From: Streptococcus porcinus
Lineage (GTDB): Bacteria > Bacillota > Bacilli > Lactobacillales > Streptococcaceae
DNA: 64,000 bases
Reading direction: 5' to 3'
Assembly: GCF_901542335.1 (NCBI RefSeq)
Contig: NZ_LR594036.1
Location: 1,364,001 to 1,428,000 of the forward strand
The notes under the pieces: model-generated
What the model was told of the DNA's origin: nothing
Database searches by the model: none
What the model saw: the letters and a program-made list of their open reading frames with translations, nothing else
Position numbers and translations under genes: made by a program
Shown: positions 18,343 to 27,899 of the stretch, one piece after another
How the letters are laid out: each line of letters starts with the position of its first letter
How positions within the stretch are numbered: position 1 is the stretch's first letter

Positions 18343-19632
18343 TTATACTCTTACAGTTTGGCTACTACCGTCTTTCTGATAAAGATTAACTAAGCCTTCC
18401 TTACATGCTCTTATCATATCACCAGCTTTAACAGCTTGAGGTAAACTGATGGTTAAAAGCGCCATTGGGTTAGGAGCACGATCAATTTTATGACCTTCTT
18501 CATCATGTAAATCTTTAACAATAGTTTCAAAATGACGGAAGCCTGGTCCATAAAACTCGATTTTATCACCCTCGTGGATTACATTTCGTTGGCGTATAGT
18601 CGCTGTCATTGTCGTCTCGTCAAATGAAACAACTTCACCAACAAACTTATACTGTGGGATTTTACGGCGAGCTCCAAATAGTTGCTCATTTTCAGTTGGG
18701 ATGCCATAATAAAAGCCAGTCGCTAATTCTCTTTGGGCAACCTTCCAGAGTTCATCAACTAACTCTTCTTTAATTGCATAAAATGCTTCAGGACTTTCCA
18801 TATAGGCATCTACCGCAGCTTTATAGCAGTTTGTGACTGTTGATACGTAATGGATAGATTTCATCCTTCCCTCAATTTTAAGACTGTCAACCCCATTTTC
18901 AATCAAGTCTGGTATATGGTCGATCATACACATGTCCACAGAAGACATGGAATACTCCTCTGGGATTTCACCCTTTAAAGAACGCCGTTCAGAACCAAAA
19001 GGCATGTCATAAAGGTCATACTTCCAACGACAGGACTGTGAACAACCGCCACGATTAGCATCACGATGACTCATGTGATTAGAAAGGACACAGCGTCCTG
19101 AATAAGAGATACACATTGCTCCGTGGACAAAAGCTTCGATTTCTACTTCGGTTCTTTTACGGATTTCAGCTAATTCAGCCATGTTGACTTCACGAGCCAA
19201 CACCACTCGGGTTAAGCCCATTTCTTTCCAAAATTCAAAGGTTTCGTAATTGGTCGATGATGCCTGAGTGGATAAATGAATTTCTAATCCTGGTGCTTCT
19301 GTCGAACAAATAAGGATAAGTGCAGGGTCAGAAACAATTACAGCATCTAAACCCATATCACGAAGCTGGCGAAACCATTCTCCAGCTCCTTCTTCATTTC
19401 CTTCGTGTGTAACCATATTAGCAGCTACATATACTTTAGCACCACGTGCATGCGCGTAATCAATACCTTCTTGTAATTCTTCCATGGAAAAATTACCTGC
19501 TCGACTACGTAGGCCATAAGCTTGCCCACCAACAAAAACGGCATCTGCACCGTAATCAATAGCAACTTTTAATTTTTCAAGCGTCCCAGCAGGTGATAAA
19601 ACCTCTGGTCTTTTCTTCGTATGTATCATCAT
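18343..19632 (-). CDS. trhP2: Peptidase U32 family protein, probable tRNA U34 hydroxylation protein TrhP2
   Basis: A 429-residue protein starting with the U32 pattern PEVLSPAGTLEKL and carrying the U32 signature EAFVHGAMCISYSGRC near residue 170, then SCRWKYDLYD. The cysteines around 176-202 fit those proposed to hold an iron-sulfur cluster. Bacillus subtilis YrrO/YrrN (TrhP2/TrhP1) make 5-hydroxyuridine in tRNA; older annotations call such proteins collagenases. The paired smaller homologue lies 105 bp upstream, so the two likely act together. Start could be either of the first two Met codons. Confidence 0.8.
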   Translation of the reverse strand: MMIHTKKRPEVLSPAGTLEKLKVAIDYGADAVFVGGQAYGLRSRAGNFSMEELQEGIDYAHARGAKVYVAANMVTHEGNEEGAGEWFRQLRDMGLDAVIVSDPALILICSTEAPGLEIHLSTQASSTNYETFEFWKEMGLTRVVLAREVNMAELAEIRKRTEVEIEAFVHGAMCISYSGRCVLSNHMSHRDANRGGCSQSCRWKYDLYDMPFGSERRSLKGEIPEEYSMSSVDMCMIDHIPDLIENGVDSLKIEGRMKSIHYVSTVTNCYKAAVDAYMESPEAFYAIKEELVDELWKVAQRELATGFYYGIPTENEQLFGARRKIPQYKFVGEVVSFDETTMTATIRQRNVIHEGDKIEFYGPGFRHFETIVKDLHDEEGHKIDRAPNPMALLTISLPQAVKAGDMIRACKEGLVNLYQKDGSSQTVRV

Positions 19633-19737
19633 TTATTCTTTCTATTTTCAAGATAGTTAGATAAAATCTAAAAGGTTTTAAGCATTATTTCTTCAAGCCT
19701 TGAAATAGTAAAACTCACTCTCGAAGAAATTAAGTAG

Positions 19738-20664
19738 TTATTTGACCAGTTTAGGATCAAAGTCGTAAAAACCAGTATCTAAGCCACGCCCTTTTGGATG
19801 TAAGGCTTTCACCTTTTGATCCAATAGTTCTGCCTTTTCAAGGCTCCATTGCTTAGCCTCTAATAAGTTTTTAGCTTCAATAAATAAGCGACAAATAGCG
19901 ACAAATTCTGAGCCAGGGCAATAAATGCCATCTAACTTCCAATGGCTTAATCGGTGCTCGTATAACTGGTCAAGCTTGGTCATCATATCAATGTCATTAT
20001 TCATAAAAATGTGTGTGCCATGTTTATCCTGATAGATGGAATAATGACTATCATGATCACTAGGTTCAGCAAGAAATAGGCCACGTTGTCTTGTAACTTC
20101 ATCATCAATATGTGTGAAGTTATAATAGTTTTCTAAAAGCGGACGTTTCGAATGGTGGATAACAGATGCGCCATAAACCAATACTTCGGCAGGATATTCA
20201 AGATTGGCTGCTAAGGTAAAGAGCTCCTCAGATGGAATTTCACGAGCTAAGACTGTCTCTACAGCACCATGTTCACCCCAAAAATTAACTTGTCGACTAG
20301 AAGTCACAAACACTGATGTATCATAAATCAATTTAAAATTGTAACCATCTCGTTTGTTCACGTAAAAGAGCCCAGCATCACCTACAACAAGGTAATCCAC
20401 TTGGATTTCTTTCATTAAATCTAAAAATGGCTTGATTTGATCCATCATATCCTGATGCATCAAAGCATTACAAGCGACTGTTAATTCTTTGCCCGCCTCG
20501 TGGACTAATTTCGCAATTTGTCGAATTTGATCTTCAGAAAAATTATAAGGTAAACGTAAACCGTAATTTTCTTCACCAATATAAATTCGATCTACACCAA
20601 TTTCTAGAAGTTCTTCAACTTGTTCAATACTCTCAGCTGTTGCTGTAATGATTATTTTTTCCAT
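19738..20664 (-). CDS. trhP1: Peptidase U32 family protein, probable TrhP1
   Basis: A 308-residue paralogue of the next gene, beginning MEKIIITATAESIEQVEELL and with FVTSSRQVNFWGEHGAVETVLAREIP in the barrel region. It lacks the cysteine cluster of TrhP2. The pair matches the yrrN-yrrO arrangement of other Firmicutes, linked to prephenate-dependent tRNA hydroxylation. There is no Shine-Dalgarno; an extended -10 lies only eight bases before the ATG, so its mRNA may be almost leaderless. It is divergent from the DUF3270 gene. Confidence 0.75.
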   Translation of the reverse strand: MEKIIITATAESIEQVEELLEIGVDRIYIGEENYGLRLPYNFSEDQIRQIAKLVHEAGKELTVACNALMHQDMMDQIKPFLDLMKEIQVDYLVVGDAGLFYVNKRDGYNFKLIYDTSVFVTSSRQVNFWGEHGAVETVLAREIPSEELFTLAANLEYPAEVLVYGASVIHHSKRPLLENYYNFTHIDDEVTRQRGLFLAEPSDHDSHYSIYQDKHGTHIFMNNDIDMMTKLDQLYEHRLSHWKLDGIYCPGSEFVAICRLFIEAKNLLEAKQWSLEKAELLDQKVKALHPKGRGLDTGFYDFDPKLVK

Positions 20665-20672
20665 AGGAATTA

Positions 20673-20681
20673 ATTATACCA
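20673..20681 (-). promoter_or_regulatory. Extended -10 promoter of trhP1, eight bases from the ATG
   Basis: On the minus strand TGGTATAAT ends eight bases before the start codon, predicting a leader of only one or two bases. tex has the same layout. Confidence 0.6.
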
Positions 20682-20758
20682 AATTTAGAGAAAATTGGAG
20701 CATATTTCTTGTCTAAAATGAGATATTGTGCTTAATTTTGCAAATTTTTTAAATTTTA

Positions 20759-20787
20759 GTGACAAAAATCTTTTTTTATGTTAAAAT
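20759..20787 (+). promoter_or_regulatory. Promoter of the DUF3270 gene
   Basis: GTGACA (20759-20764) and TAAAAT (20782-20787) are 17 bp apart, with TG one base before the -10. Confidence 0.65.
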
Positions 20788-20818
20788 GACTTAGTATCTC
20801 AGAGGAAAGGAGAGGACT

Positions 20819-21103
20819 ATGCCATCACCATTAAAAAAGCAAGATGAATTTGATTATCTCAATCAAGAAATTGATTCCGAACCCAAATTTCAAGATTTTC
20901 AAAACCTTAGTAGTCAGAAAACAAAACTAGATGAACTTTTGTTTTTTGCTCGTATTGCATTTTTTAGTATGGTTACTGTTTTATTTGCATTTGTCCTACT
21001 CGCTATGCATTTAGCTCCTTTATGGGCTTTCTTATTCTCTAGCTTGTTGAGCTACGGAACTACTCTAGCAATTTCAAAAACAATTCATTCATTTTTACCA
21101 TAA
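20819..21103 (+). CDS. DUF3270 family small membrane protein
   Basis: A 94-residue protein with a polar, acidic N-terminus (residues 1-40, EFDYLNQEIDSEPKFQDFQ) and two hydrophobic segments (about 44-66 and 69-85). It matches the streptococcal DUF3270 family, whose function is unknown. The Shine-Dalgarno AAGGAGAGG precedes the ATG and a good promoter lies 32 bp upstream. It is transcribed alone, divergent from trhP1, and ends before a strong terminator. Confidence 0.75.
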   Translation: MPSPLKKQDEFDYLNQEIDSEPKFQDFQNLSSQKTKLDELLFFARIAFFSMVTVLFAFVLLAMHLAPLWAFLFSSLLSYGTTLAISKTIHSFLP

Positions 21104-21158
21104 AAAATCCTATTAGTGAGTTGACTAGTAGATAAAAATTAGACATTATCTTTTAAGC

Positions 21159-21200
21159 GAAGGACTTAGTTCTGTATAACACAGAACTAAGTCCTTCTTT
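21159..21200 (+). terminator. Terminator downstream of the DUF3270 gene
   Basis: A perfect 17-bp stem (21159-21175 with 21181-21197) with a five-base loop is followed by TTT. It lies within a 363-base stretch without an intact gene. Confidence 0.85.
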
Positions 21201-21283
21201 AGTAACCGCACTATTCTAGTTACCTATGGCTTTCCTTTGAATAGGGAAAATTCAATTTTTCCTGAGTAACTCTATTTCATATG

Positions 21284-21334
21284 AAAAAGCACTCCAAACG
21301 CTAGATTTTTCAGCTAACTTTTGGAGTGCTTTTT
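21284..21334. terminator. Terminator of the YtxH-like/DUF948/lgt/hprK transcript
   Basis: AAAAAGCACTCCAAA pairs perfectly with TTTGGAGTGCTTTTT. On the minus strand it lies 15 bases after the stop of the displaced YtxH C-terminal frame (21349). Confidence 0.85.
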
Positions 21335-21348
21335 ATATCAAATACTTT

Positions 21349-21479
21349 TTATAACTCTGATGATTTATGAATTTCCGAAAAAGACTCAGACGATATTGGA
21401 CCCTCTGACTCCGCTGTGCGAAGAGTACTTCCTTCTAAATCATTAACTTTTTGCTTATCTAATTCCTCAATGATAGGGA
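21349..21479 (-). other. Displaced C-terminal reading frame of the YtxH-like gene
   Basis: On the minus strand, after the AAAAA run at about 21485-21489, the next frame is open for some 43 codons (LVPIIEELDKQKVNDLEGS, ending HKSSEL) and stops at 21349-21351, just before the terminator. Removing one A from the run would join it to the gene at 21467-21907 and give a 185-residue protein. I infer a one-base frameshift. Confidence 0.6.
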
Positions 21480-21907
21480 CTAGTTTTTACTGGCTCTGCC
21501 GTTGATAAATTATTTTCAATATCAGTATAGTCAATAATGACATCCTCTTCTGATACAGTTACATCTTCTTTAGAAGAAGACTCACTGGCTTGTTCAGCAA
21601 AATATTGACTAGCTTTTTTTAGGAATTGATTGGTTGTTTCTTTAACACTTTCCAAGACTTGCTCAGGTGTTAATTCACCATTTTCAAATTTATTTTTATA
21701 GGTAGTAAAGGTATCCTTAGCTAGATTGCTATACTCAGAACCTTTTTCTTTTGCCATTTGATGGTAGTCATCTGGATTTTCTTTGTAAGCTTCGAAAGCT
21801 TTTTCAGCACGCGCTTTGATTGCCTTACCTTTATCACTGCTAAGAAAATAAGCTGTTGCAATACCTGTTGCAGTACCAATAACAAAAGATTTTAAAAATT
21901 TACTCAT
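21467..21907 (-). CDS. YtxH domain protein, probably frameshifted near its C-terminus
   Basis: As it stands the gene encodes 146 residues. The N-terminus MSKFLKSFVIGTATGIATAYFLSSDKGK is a hydrophobic anchor followed by the YtxH-type SxxGK, and the rest is a charged helical region. The family is found in Gram-positive envelopes and is linked to stress; function unknown. Its start overlaps the DUF948 stop by four bases (ATGA), and it is the last gene of a probable hprK-lgt-DUF948-ytxH operon. The last few residues (SPYH) come from a shifted frame; the intact C-terminus lies at 21349-21479. Confidence 0.7.
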   Translation of the reverse strand: MSKFLKSFVIGTATGIATAYFLSSDKGKAIKARAEKAFEAYKENPDDYHQMAKEKGSEYSNLAKDTFTTYKNKFENGELTPEQVLESVKETTNQFLKKASQYFAEQASESSSKEDVTVSEEDVIIDYTDIENNLSTAEPVKTSPYH

Positions 21908-22308
21908 GCTTTTTCTCCTTTTTTATTAAATATTTTACTGGCTACTTTGCCAACAATAGCTGCTTTACTCATGGTTGAAGCTTTGCTCGTTGCTGAGCTT
22001 GCCTTGTGACCGAAATTTCTTGCTTGGACATTTAGATCTGAGACACTTTCAGAAAGATCAGCAATTGCAACAAAGAGAGGATCAATAGTTGCTACTTTAC
22101 CGTTCACATCTTCAACCAATACATTAGCTTTAGCCAAAATTTCATTGGTTTGATAAAGTGTTACATTCACATCACTGGTTAGGACGCTAATTGTTTTTTT
22201 TGTTTCATCAATTGTTTCAGAGACTTTTTTCAAAACCAGAATCAAAAAAATAACTAAGGCAACAAACGCTAAAGCAATAATAGTAAGTGCAATTCCAACT
22301 AAATCCAT
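21904..22308 (-). CDS. DUF948 family membrane-anchored protein
   Basis: A 134-residue protein with one N-terminal membrane segment (about residues 4-26, GIALTIIALAFVALVIFLIL). A helical, Thr/Ser/Val-rich region follows with heptad character typical of DUF948 proteins, and the tail is basic (KIFNKKGEKA). It is usually paired with a YtxH protein, as here, where the two overlap by four bases. It is probably a surface or membrane stress factor of unknown mechanism. GGAGAAA lies before the ATG, and lgt lies 18 bases upstream. Confidence 0.75.
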   Translation of the reverse strand: MDLVGIALTIIALAFVALVIFLILVLKKVSETIDETKKTISVLTSDVNVTLYQTNEILAKANVLVEDVNGKVATIDPLFVAIADLSESVSDLNVQARNFGHKASSATSKASTMSKAAIVGKVASKIFNKKGEKA

Positions 22309-22326
22309 ATTTTTCTCCTTTTTCCC

Positions 22327-23106
22327 TTAATCTTGATAATAAGGGATTCCCTTCTTTTGACGTCTAATCATGATAAAGACTAAACCAATGATAATTAAAA
22401 CAATTGACACCAACTGTGACACTCTAAAACCAAGGAACATCAGACTGTCTGTTCTCATCCCTTCAATGACGAATCTCCCAATTCCATACCAAATGAGATA
22501 AAAAGCCATAATCTCACCTTCTTTTAAAAAAGCGGATTTACGTCGCAAGCGCATAATGACAACAAACCCCAATAGGTTCCAAAGCGACTCATATAAGAAT
22601 GTAGGTGTACGATAATGACCATCAATAAACATCTGCTTTTGAATAATATGCGGTAAATAATCTAGATTATCAACAGTTTTCCCATATGCTTCTTGATTTA
22701 CAAAGTTCCCCCACCGTCCGATAGCTTGTGCAATCATAACACCAGGTACTGAAATATCCAAAAAGGTAATGGGATCAATCATCTTGTAATAGGAGTAGAC
22801 TATTAAGACCAGTGCCCCTGTGATTAAACCACCATAAATGGCAATGCCACCATTCCAAACCGCTAAGATTTCATTAGGGTGTTGTGAATAATACGACCAC
22901 TCAAAAACAACGTAATAAATTCTTGCACCGAGGATAGCCAGAGGAAAGGCGATTAGAATAAAATCGATGATGTCGTCACTGCGTAGCTTTTTCCGCGGAG
23001 CCTCTTTAGTCGCCAGGTAAACTGCCAGAAGTAAGCCAGTCATAATACATATAGCATACCAGTGAATAGCAAATGGACCAATTTGAAACGCTATAGGATC
23101 AATCAT
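22327..23106 (-). CDS. lgt: Prolipoprotein diacylglyceryl transferase
   Basis: A 259-residue integral membrane enzyme that attaches diacylglycerol from phosphatidylglycerol to the lipobox cysteine of prelipoproteins, such as PstS encoded in this window. It has about seven hydrophobic segments. The Lgt signature [13 protein letters not shown] lies near residue 129, and [12 protein letters not shown] near 84 replaces the usual EGGMSFHGG, as expected in streptococci. It follows hprK with one base between stop and ATG, the classic hprK-lgt pair, implying translational coupling. Confidence 0.95.
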   Translation of the reverse strand: MIDPIAFQIGPFAIHWYAICIMTGLLLAVYLATKEAPRKKLRSDDIIDFILIAFPLAILGARIYYVVFEWSYYSQHPNEILAVWNGGIAIYGGLITGALVLIVYSYYKMIDPITFLDISVPGVMIAQAIGRWGNFVNQEAYGKTVDNLDYLPHIIQKQMFIDGHYRTPTFLYESLWNLLGFVVIMRLRRKSAFLKEGEIMAFYLIWYGIGRFVIEGMRTDSLMFLGFRVSQLVSIVLIIIGLVFIMIRRQKKGIPYYQD

Positions 23107-23107
23107 A

Positions 23108-24037
23108 TCACACTCCCTCGTTCTTACTGATTAATTGGGTAAGGCGATCCTCAAAAGTTTTGGTTGCATCAAAGCCCATTTGTCGAGCACGATGGTTCAT
23201 AGCAGCCGATTCAATGACAACCGACACGTTACGACCAGTTTTAACTGGTATTCTAATCCTTGGAATTTTCACTCCTGAAAATTCAATCTCTTCATTTCCA
23301 TTTCCCAATCGATCAAAGACTTTACCTGCCTCAAAATTTTCCAAGTAGATAGCTAGCTGAACTTGGGAGGAATCTTTTACAGCACTAGCACCATACAAGG
23401 ACATAACATCAATAATGCCGACTCCTCGAATTTCTAGTAGGTGGCGCAATATTTCGGCTGGCTCTCCCCATAAGGTTTCTTCATCTTTAGCATAGACATC
23501 TACCCGATCATCGGCAACAAGGCGATGACCACGTTTAACTAACTCTAAGCCTGTTTCACTTTTCCCTATGCCAGAATCACCTTGAATCAGAACACCCATA
23601 CCATAAATATCCATTAGTACACCGTGAACACTAGTTCTTTCAGCTAAAAGTGAATCTAAATAATAAGAAATACTTCCAGAAAGACGACTGGTTGACACTT
23701 TGCTTCGTAGTAAAACAATACCTTCTTCTTCTGCTGCTTGAATCATTTCTTCAGGAACAGACAAATCTCTAGAAATAATAACTGCCGGAGTGTCATTTTT
23801 AAACATTTCCTTCAAAACAGAATAACGATTATGTGCGGTCATTTTAGTCAAATATGACCATTCCTTCATCCCAAAAAGCTGAATTCGCTCAGGCGAGTAA
23901 TAGTCAAAATAACCTGTCATTTCAAGTCCTGGTCTTGAAATATCTGAGGTTGTGATTTCCTTGGTCAGAAGGTCATCAGTACTGTATATCTTTTCTAAGC
24001 GAAGCCTATCAACAAGCATTTTTACTGTTACAGTCAT
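23108..24037 (-). CDS. hprK: HPr kinase/phosphorylase
   Basis: A 309-residue bifunctional enzyme that phosphorylates HPr on Ser46 and removes that phosphate, the signal partner of CcpA in carbon catabolite control. The Walker A loop GDSGIGKS is at residues 153-160, followed by [13 protein letters not shown], and the HPrK signature [10 protein letters not shown] appears later. It is first in the hprK-lgt operon. An extended -10 (TGTTATAAT) lies upstream and AGGAGAAA before the ATG. It links to the cre-like sites seen elsewhere in the window. Confidence 0.96.
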   Translation of the reverse strand: MTVTVKMLVDRLRLEKIYSTDDLLTKEITTSDISRPGLEMTGYFDYYSPERIQLFGMKEWSYLTKMTAHNRYSVLKEMFKNDTPAVIISRDLSVPEEMIQAAEEEGIVLLRSKVSTSRLSGSISYYLDSLLAERTSVHGVLMDIYGMGVLIQGDSGIGKSETGLELVKRGHRLVADDRVDVYAKDEETLWGEPAEILRHLLEIRGVGIIDVMSLYGASAVKDSSQVQLAIYLENFEAGKVFDRLGNGNEEIEFSGVKIPRIRIPVKTGRNVSVVIESAAMNHRARQMGFDATKTFEDRLTQLISKNEGV

Positions 24038-24054
24038 AATTTCTCCTTTTATAT

Positions 24055-24063
24055 ATTATAACA
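24055..24063 (-). promoter_or_regulatory. Extended -10 of hprK
   Basis: TGTTATAAT on the minus strand, 17 bases before the hprK ATG and upstream of its Shine-Dalgarno. No good -35 is visible. Confidence 0.5.
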
Positions 24064-24125
24064 CAAGATAAAACCTTAACTCTAGCAAAGACTTGTAAAA
24101 TTAGGATTTTCCTAAGACAAATATA

Positions 24126-24154
24126 AGGAAAAAGCCTTTATTAAAATAATAAAG
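24126..24154 (-). terminator. Terminator of the PspC gene
   Basis: On the minus strand CTTTATTA pairs with TAATAAAG and is followed by GCTTTTTCC. It lies between the PspC gene and hprK. Confidence 0.6.
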
Positions 24155-24231
24155 ACTCTAGTAGATATCAATACCTTCATTAAAAATCATAAGTCTATCC
24201 TGTTCATTTGACTCATGTTTATACGTTATTC

Positions 24232-24504
24232 TTACCAGAACCAACCATCATCGTCATTATTGGCTGGGTCAGCATTTTTACGCTTACGCGGACCATTAGC
24301 CCCATTCCTACCAATTAGATCTTCTTTGTAAGGAAGGAAGATAGCTAGTAGAATATAAAGAACTAGTCCAAAGCCCGAAAAATACATTAAGAGGGCTGCT
24401 AAGACACGGGCAACAGCCAAATCCCAACCATATTTGTCGGCCAATCCTGCTACAACACCTGCAATTAACCTATTTTTCCTTTGTTTATAGAATTTGCTTT
24501 CCAT
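24232..24504 (-). CDS. PspC domain membrane protein
   Basis: A 90-residue protein with the PspC domain: basic KQRKNRLIAGVVAGLADKYGWDL, then a hydrophobic membrane stretch FSGFGLVLYILLAIFLP. The C-terminal tail is hydrophilic, NADPANNDDDGWFW. PspC-domain proteins sense or relay envelope stress in phage-shock and LiaR-like systems; here no other psp or lia genes are adjacent. AGGAG lies before the ATG. It is a single gene between the SprT-like gene and hprK with its own terminator. Confidence 0.8.
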   Translation of the reverse strand: MESKFYKQRKNRLIAGVVAGLADKYGWDLAVARVLAALLMYFSGFGLVLYILLAIFLPYKEDLIGRNGANGPRKRKNADPANNDDDGWFW

Positions 24505-24563
24505 GATAAAACTCCTTTTATCTTCGATAGTAATATTATAATCCTTATGGGGAGAAAAATAAA

Positions 24564-25007
24564 TCAGCCTTTTGACTGATTTATTTCAAGTAGTTGGCCT
24601 CGACAGCGACCACAAAAATAGATTTTAGTATTGATTCGTCGCTTACGTTGATAAATCTGGCGACAATTCTGACATTGATAAAACTTGTAACTTACTTTTT
24701 GCTGGCTCTTGGGTGCAAACCTTAAGCCATCAACTTTTCTTAAGAGTTCCTTGAAATCCTTATCTTGATGTCGGTATCCTTTTTTCGCAAAATAAAGATG
24801 ATAGTGACAAAGCTCATGACGGACAATCTGACGAAAGACAGTCTCACCGAACTCTTGATAAAGATGAGGGTTAAAATCAAGATGACCATCACGCGGAAAA
24901 AAACGTCCTCCCGTCGATCGTAAGCGACTATTCCATATCGCTTGATGTCGAAATGGTTTGTCAAAATCTGCTAATGAAACTTCTTGCACATACTTAGTGA
25001 GATTCAT
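24564..25007 (-). CDS. SprT-like zinc metalloprotease family protein
   Basis: A 147-residue protein with the zincin motif HELCH at residues 64-68 and a C-terminal zinc-ribbon pattern (CQNC ... CGRC), typical of SprT-like proteins related to eukaryotic Spartan. Function in bacteria is little known. I chose the ATG at 25007 ([10 protein letters not shown]); a TTG three codons earlier is the only alternative. It overlaps the last codons of tex by 14 bases and lacks a clear Shine-Dalgarno, so translation probably couples to tex. Confidence 0.8.
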   Translation of the reverse strand: MNLTKYVQEVSLADFDKPFRHQAIWNSRLRSTGGRFFPRDGHLDFNPHLYQEFGETVFRQIVRHELCHYHLYFAKKGYRHQDKDFKELLRKVDGLRFAPKSQQKVSYKFYQCQNCRQIYQRKRRINTKIYFCGRCRGQLLEINQSKG

Positions 25008-27126
25008 TCGGCGCAATTAAGGAAAGATTTACTTTATGGCGAGCTAAATCAATTTTTGAAACCCAAACGGTAACCAAATCACCAACTGAAAGGACCTGGC
25101 TAGGATGGTTAACAAAGGTTTGACTCATCTCAGAAATATGAATGAGACCATCTTCGTGCACACCAATATCTACAAAGGCTCCAAAATCAACGACATTACG
25201 CACAGTACCTTCCAGTTTTTGTCCGATAGCTAAATCTTTCAGGTCTAAGATATCTTGACGCAGGACAGGAGTTTGAAACTCATCTCGTAAATCTCTTCCA
25301 GGTTTCAATAAATCACTGATAATGTCTTGCAGGGTTTCAAGACCAAGCCCCAAATCTTGCGACATTGTCTTTATATCAATACTTTTTAGCTTAGCGCGTG
25401 CCTGATCATCTAGATCACTAATTGCTAATCGTTTAAAGAGTTCTTTCACTGCTGGATAAGATTCTGGATGAACACCAGTATTATCCAATATGTTTTCAGC
25501 ATTAGGTATTCTTAAGAAACCTGCGGCTTGTTCAAAAGCCTTCGCACCAAGACGGGGAACTTTCTTGATTTCAGCACGAGATTTAATACGGCCATTTTCT
25601 TCTCGATATTTGACAATATTTTCAGAAATGGTTTTATTTAAACCAGAAACATGGGACAACAGTACTGAACTCGCTGTATTTAAGTTAACACCAACTTGGT
25701 TAACAACTGTGTCCACGACAAAGTCTAAGTTATCAGAAAGTTTCTTCTGGCTAACATCGTGCTGATATTGTCCGACGCCAATAGATTTTGGGTCAATTTT
25801 GACTAATTCTGCCAAAGGATCCTGGAGTCTTCTTGCAATAGAAATAGCTGAGCGCTTTTCAACAGTTAGGTCTGGAAACTCATGTCTTGCCAATTCAGAA
25901 GCAGAGTAAACGGAAGCACCGCTTTCATTAACAATAACATATGAACAGTTTGGAAAATCTTTTAATACCTCTGCTACGAAAGCTTCGCTTTCACGGCTGG
26001 CTGTTCCATTACCAATAGCAATAATTTCAAGGTTATAATCTGAGATGATAGCCGCTAAGTCTTTTTTGGCCTGAGCAATCTTAGCTTGACTAGCAGGAGC
26101 TACTGGGTAAATGACTTGGGTTGTCATCAATTTACCAGTCTGATCAACAACGGCTAATTTTGCCCCTGTTCGAAAGGCTGGATCAAATCCTAAAACCATT
26201 TTTCCTTTCAGTGGTGACACCAGTAGAAGATGACGAAGATTTTCTGAAAATAGAGTAATTGCCCCATCTTCTGCGGCTTCTGTCAGCTCCGTTCGGATTC
26301 GTCTTTCCATTGCTGGTACTATTTTTTTCCTTATACTTTGCTGAATAACATCTTCAATATAAGCATTTTTTTCTTTGAAACGAACGCTGAAAAAACGAAT
26401 CATTTTCTCAAAATGATGCTCAAAACCAACTTTCAGAATACCTAATTTTTCCCCACGATTAAGAGCTAATGTCCTATAGCCTTGCATTTTTGAAACTTTA
26501 TCTGAAAAATCATAATAAATTTGAAAAATCTGTTTTTCATCCAAGCCCTTATCTTTAACTTGAGAAGTAATTAATGAATATGTCCAAATTTCATTATATG
26601 TCCAAGAACGAAGTTTGACATCTTCTGACATTGCTTCAACAAGAATATCGACAGCTCCAGACAAAGCCGATTCCACATTAGGAAAGGCATTACAAACAAA
26701 TGCTTCTGCTTCTTTTTCTAAATTATTAGCATTTTGGAGAATAAGACGTGCCAGCGGAAAAAGTCCAGCTTCTCTTGCAATAGTCGCTTTCGTACGTCTT
26801 TTTTCTTTGTAAGGAAGGTAGAGTTCTTCCACATCAGCTAATTTTTCAGCAGCTAGGATACTAGCTTTTAAGCTATCCGTCAATTTTCCTTGCTCTTGAA
26901 TTTTAGCTAGAACTGTTTCTTTTCTCTCCTGTAAATTTCTTAGGGATTTTTCTTGATCAATAATGGCTTTTATGACTACCTCATCGAGATTTCCTGTTAC
27001 TTCCTTACGGTAACGTGCAATAAAAGGAATGGTATTCCCCTCAGCCGTCAAAGTTAAAACAGCCTCAATTTGTTTTTGAGACAGTTGCAAATCACTTGAA
27101 ATGTGTTCAATAATATTTTTTTCCAT
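24994..27126 (-). CDS. tex: Tex family RNA-binding protein
   Basis: About 710 residues: an N-terminal helical Tex domain ([20 protein letters not shown]), a YqgF/RuvX-like nuclease fold ([17 protein letters not shown]), helix-hairpin-helix repeats ([17 protein letters not shown]) and a C-terminal S1 domain ([24 protein letters not shown]). Tex is a cytoplasmic transcription and RNA-associated factor. I chose the ATG at 27126 (MEKNIIEHI); 27 upstream in-frame codons do not resemble the family. No Shine-Dalgarno is present, and an extended -10 ends nine bases before the ATG. Confidence 0.93.
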   Translation of the reverse strand: MEKNIIEHISSDLQLSQKQIEAVLTLTAEGNTIPFIARYRKEVTGNLDEVVIKAIIDQEKSLRNLQERKETVLAKIQEQGKLTDSLKASILAAEKLADVEELYLPYKEKRRTKATIAREAGLFPLARLILQNANNLEKEAEAFVCNAFPNVESALSGAVDILVEAMSEDVKLRSWTYNEIWTYSLITSQVKDKGLDEKQIFQIYYDFSDKVSKMQGYRTLALNRGEKLGILKVGFEHHFEKMIRFFSVRFKEKNAYIEDVIQQSIRKKIVPAMERRIRTELTEAAEDGAITLFSENLRHLLLVSPLKGKMVLGFDPAFRTGAKLAVVDQTGKLMTTQVIYPVAPASQAKIAQAKKDLAAIISDYNLEIIAIGNGTASRESEAFVAEVLKDFPNCSYVIVNESGASVYSASELARHEFPDLTVEKRSAISIARRLQDPLAELVKIDPKSIGVGQYQHDVSQKKLSDNLDFVVDTVVNQVGVNLNTASSVLLSHVSGLNKTISENIVKYREENGRIKSRAEIKKVPRLGAKAFEQAAGFLRIPNAENILDNTGVHPESYPAVKELFKRLAISDLDDQARAKLKSIDIKTMSQDLGLGLETLQDIISDLLKPGRDLRDEFQTPVLRQDILDLKDLAIGQKLEGTVRNVVDFGAFVDIGVHEDGLIHISEMSQTFVNHPSQVLSVGDLVTVWVSKIDLARHKVNLSLIAPNESH

Positions 27127-27135
27127 AGTAGTAAT

Positions 27136-27144
27136 ATTATACCA
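27136..27144 (-). promoter_or_regulatory. Extended -10 promoter of tex, nine bases from the ATG
   Basis: TGGTATAAT on the minus strand. Expected transcription start would leave a leader of about three bases, the same layout as trhP1. Confidence 0.6.
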
Positions 27145-27193
27145 CAAAACTCCTATTAGATTAGACTTTTTCAGTTGATAAGTAAGTTGGAAT

Positions 27194-27232
27194 AATCTAA
27201 AAATCACGCTGAGTTAGCGTGATTTTTAGATT
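27194..27232. terminator. Terminator after phoU
   Basis: A perfect 17-bp stem (27194-27210 with 27216-27232) touches the stop codon of the full phoU frame, so transcription ends where an intact phoU would end. Confidence 0.8.
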
Positions 27233-27885
27233 TAGTTTAATTCAACAAGCTCCCCTGTTTCAAGATAGACGAGACGTTCACAGATATTAGAAATATAATC
27301 CGAAAAACGTTCCACATGACCAATCATATAGAGGTATTGAGCACCGTTTCGAACGGAGGTTTCTTGTTCTTTCATGACTGTCAGTATTTCTTTTGAGATG
27401 GTGTAGTATAAGTTATCTATAGCCTCGTCTTAATTAGCAATCATTATGGCTTTATCCGCATTATGACGGGGAAAGATAATTAATAAGTCTGACATCATCT
27501 TAAGAGCTTTCTGGCCAGCTTCGTGGATGCGCTCTTCTATCTCAACTAAAGCGTCCGCTTCTTTTAAGTTTAAGACTGCTTTCGCGATTCCTGCCATATG
27601 GTCTCCCATTCGCTCTAAGTCAGAGCAAGCTGACATAATTGTTAAGACAAATCGTAAATCTGTCACTTGTGGTTGCTGCAGAGCTAAGAGGCGAGCACAA
27701 GTTAATTCTATCTTCAGTTGTGCTTGATTAATCAACTTGTCTTCTTTTATAATCAGCTCCGCCATTGTTGTATCTTTAGCGGCTAATGCCAGTAATACTT
27801 TTGAAGCTGACTCTAAGACGGCAGTTCCCATGTCTAAAAAAAGGTGTTCTAGCTCTTGTAATTCTAATTCAAATTGATCTCTCAT
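27232..27885 (-). pseudogene. phoU: PhoU phosphate-signalling protein with premature in-frame stop
   Basis: The start MRDQFELELQELEHLFLDMG and CSDLERMGDHMAGIAKA are typical PhoU. After 151 codons (MIAN) a TAA occurs at 27430-27432. The same frame continues with DEAIDNLYYTISKEI and GHVERFSDYISNICERLVY to a stop at 27232, a normal 217-residue PhoU with one nonsense codon. No frameshift is needed. Loss of the second three-helix half, with its metal-binding region, would probably inactivate PhoU, which restrains phosphate signalling and Pst uptake. It is the last gene of the pst operon, 14 bases after pstB. Confidence 0.8.
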
Positions 27886-27899
27886 GGAATGTCCTTTCT

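Noticed and set aside
18343..20664. The two U32 proteins as secreted collagenases
   Set aside because: No signal peptides are present; the pair matches the intracellular TrhP1/TrhP2 tRNA modification proteins better.
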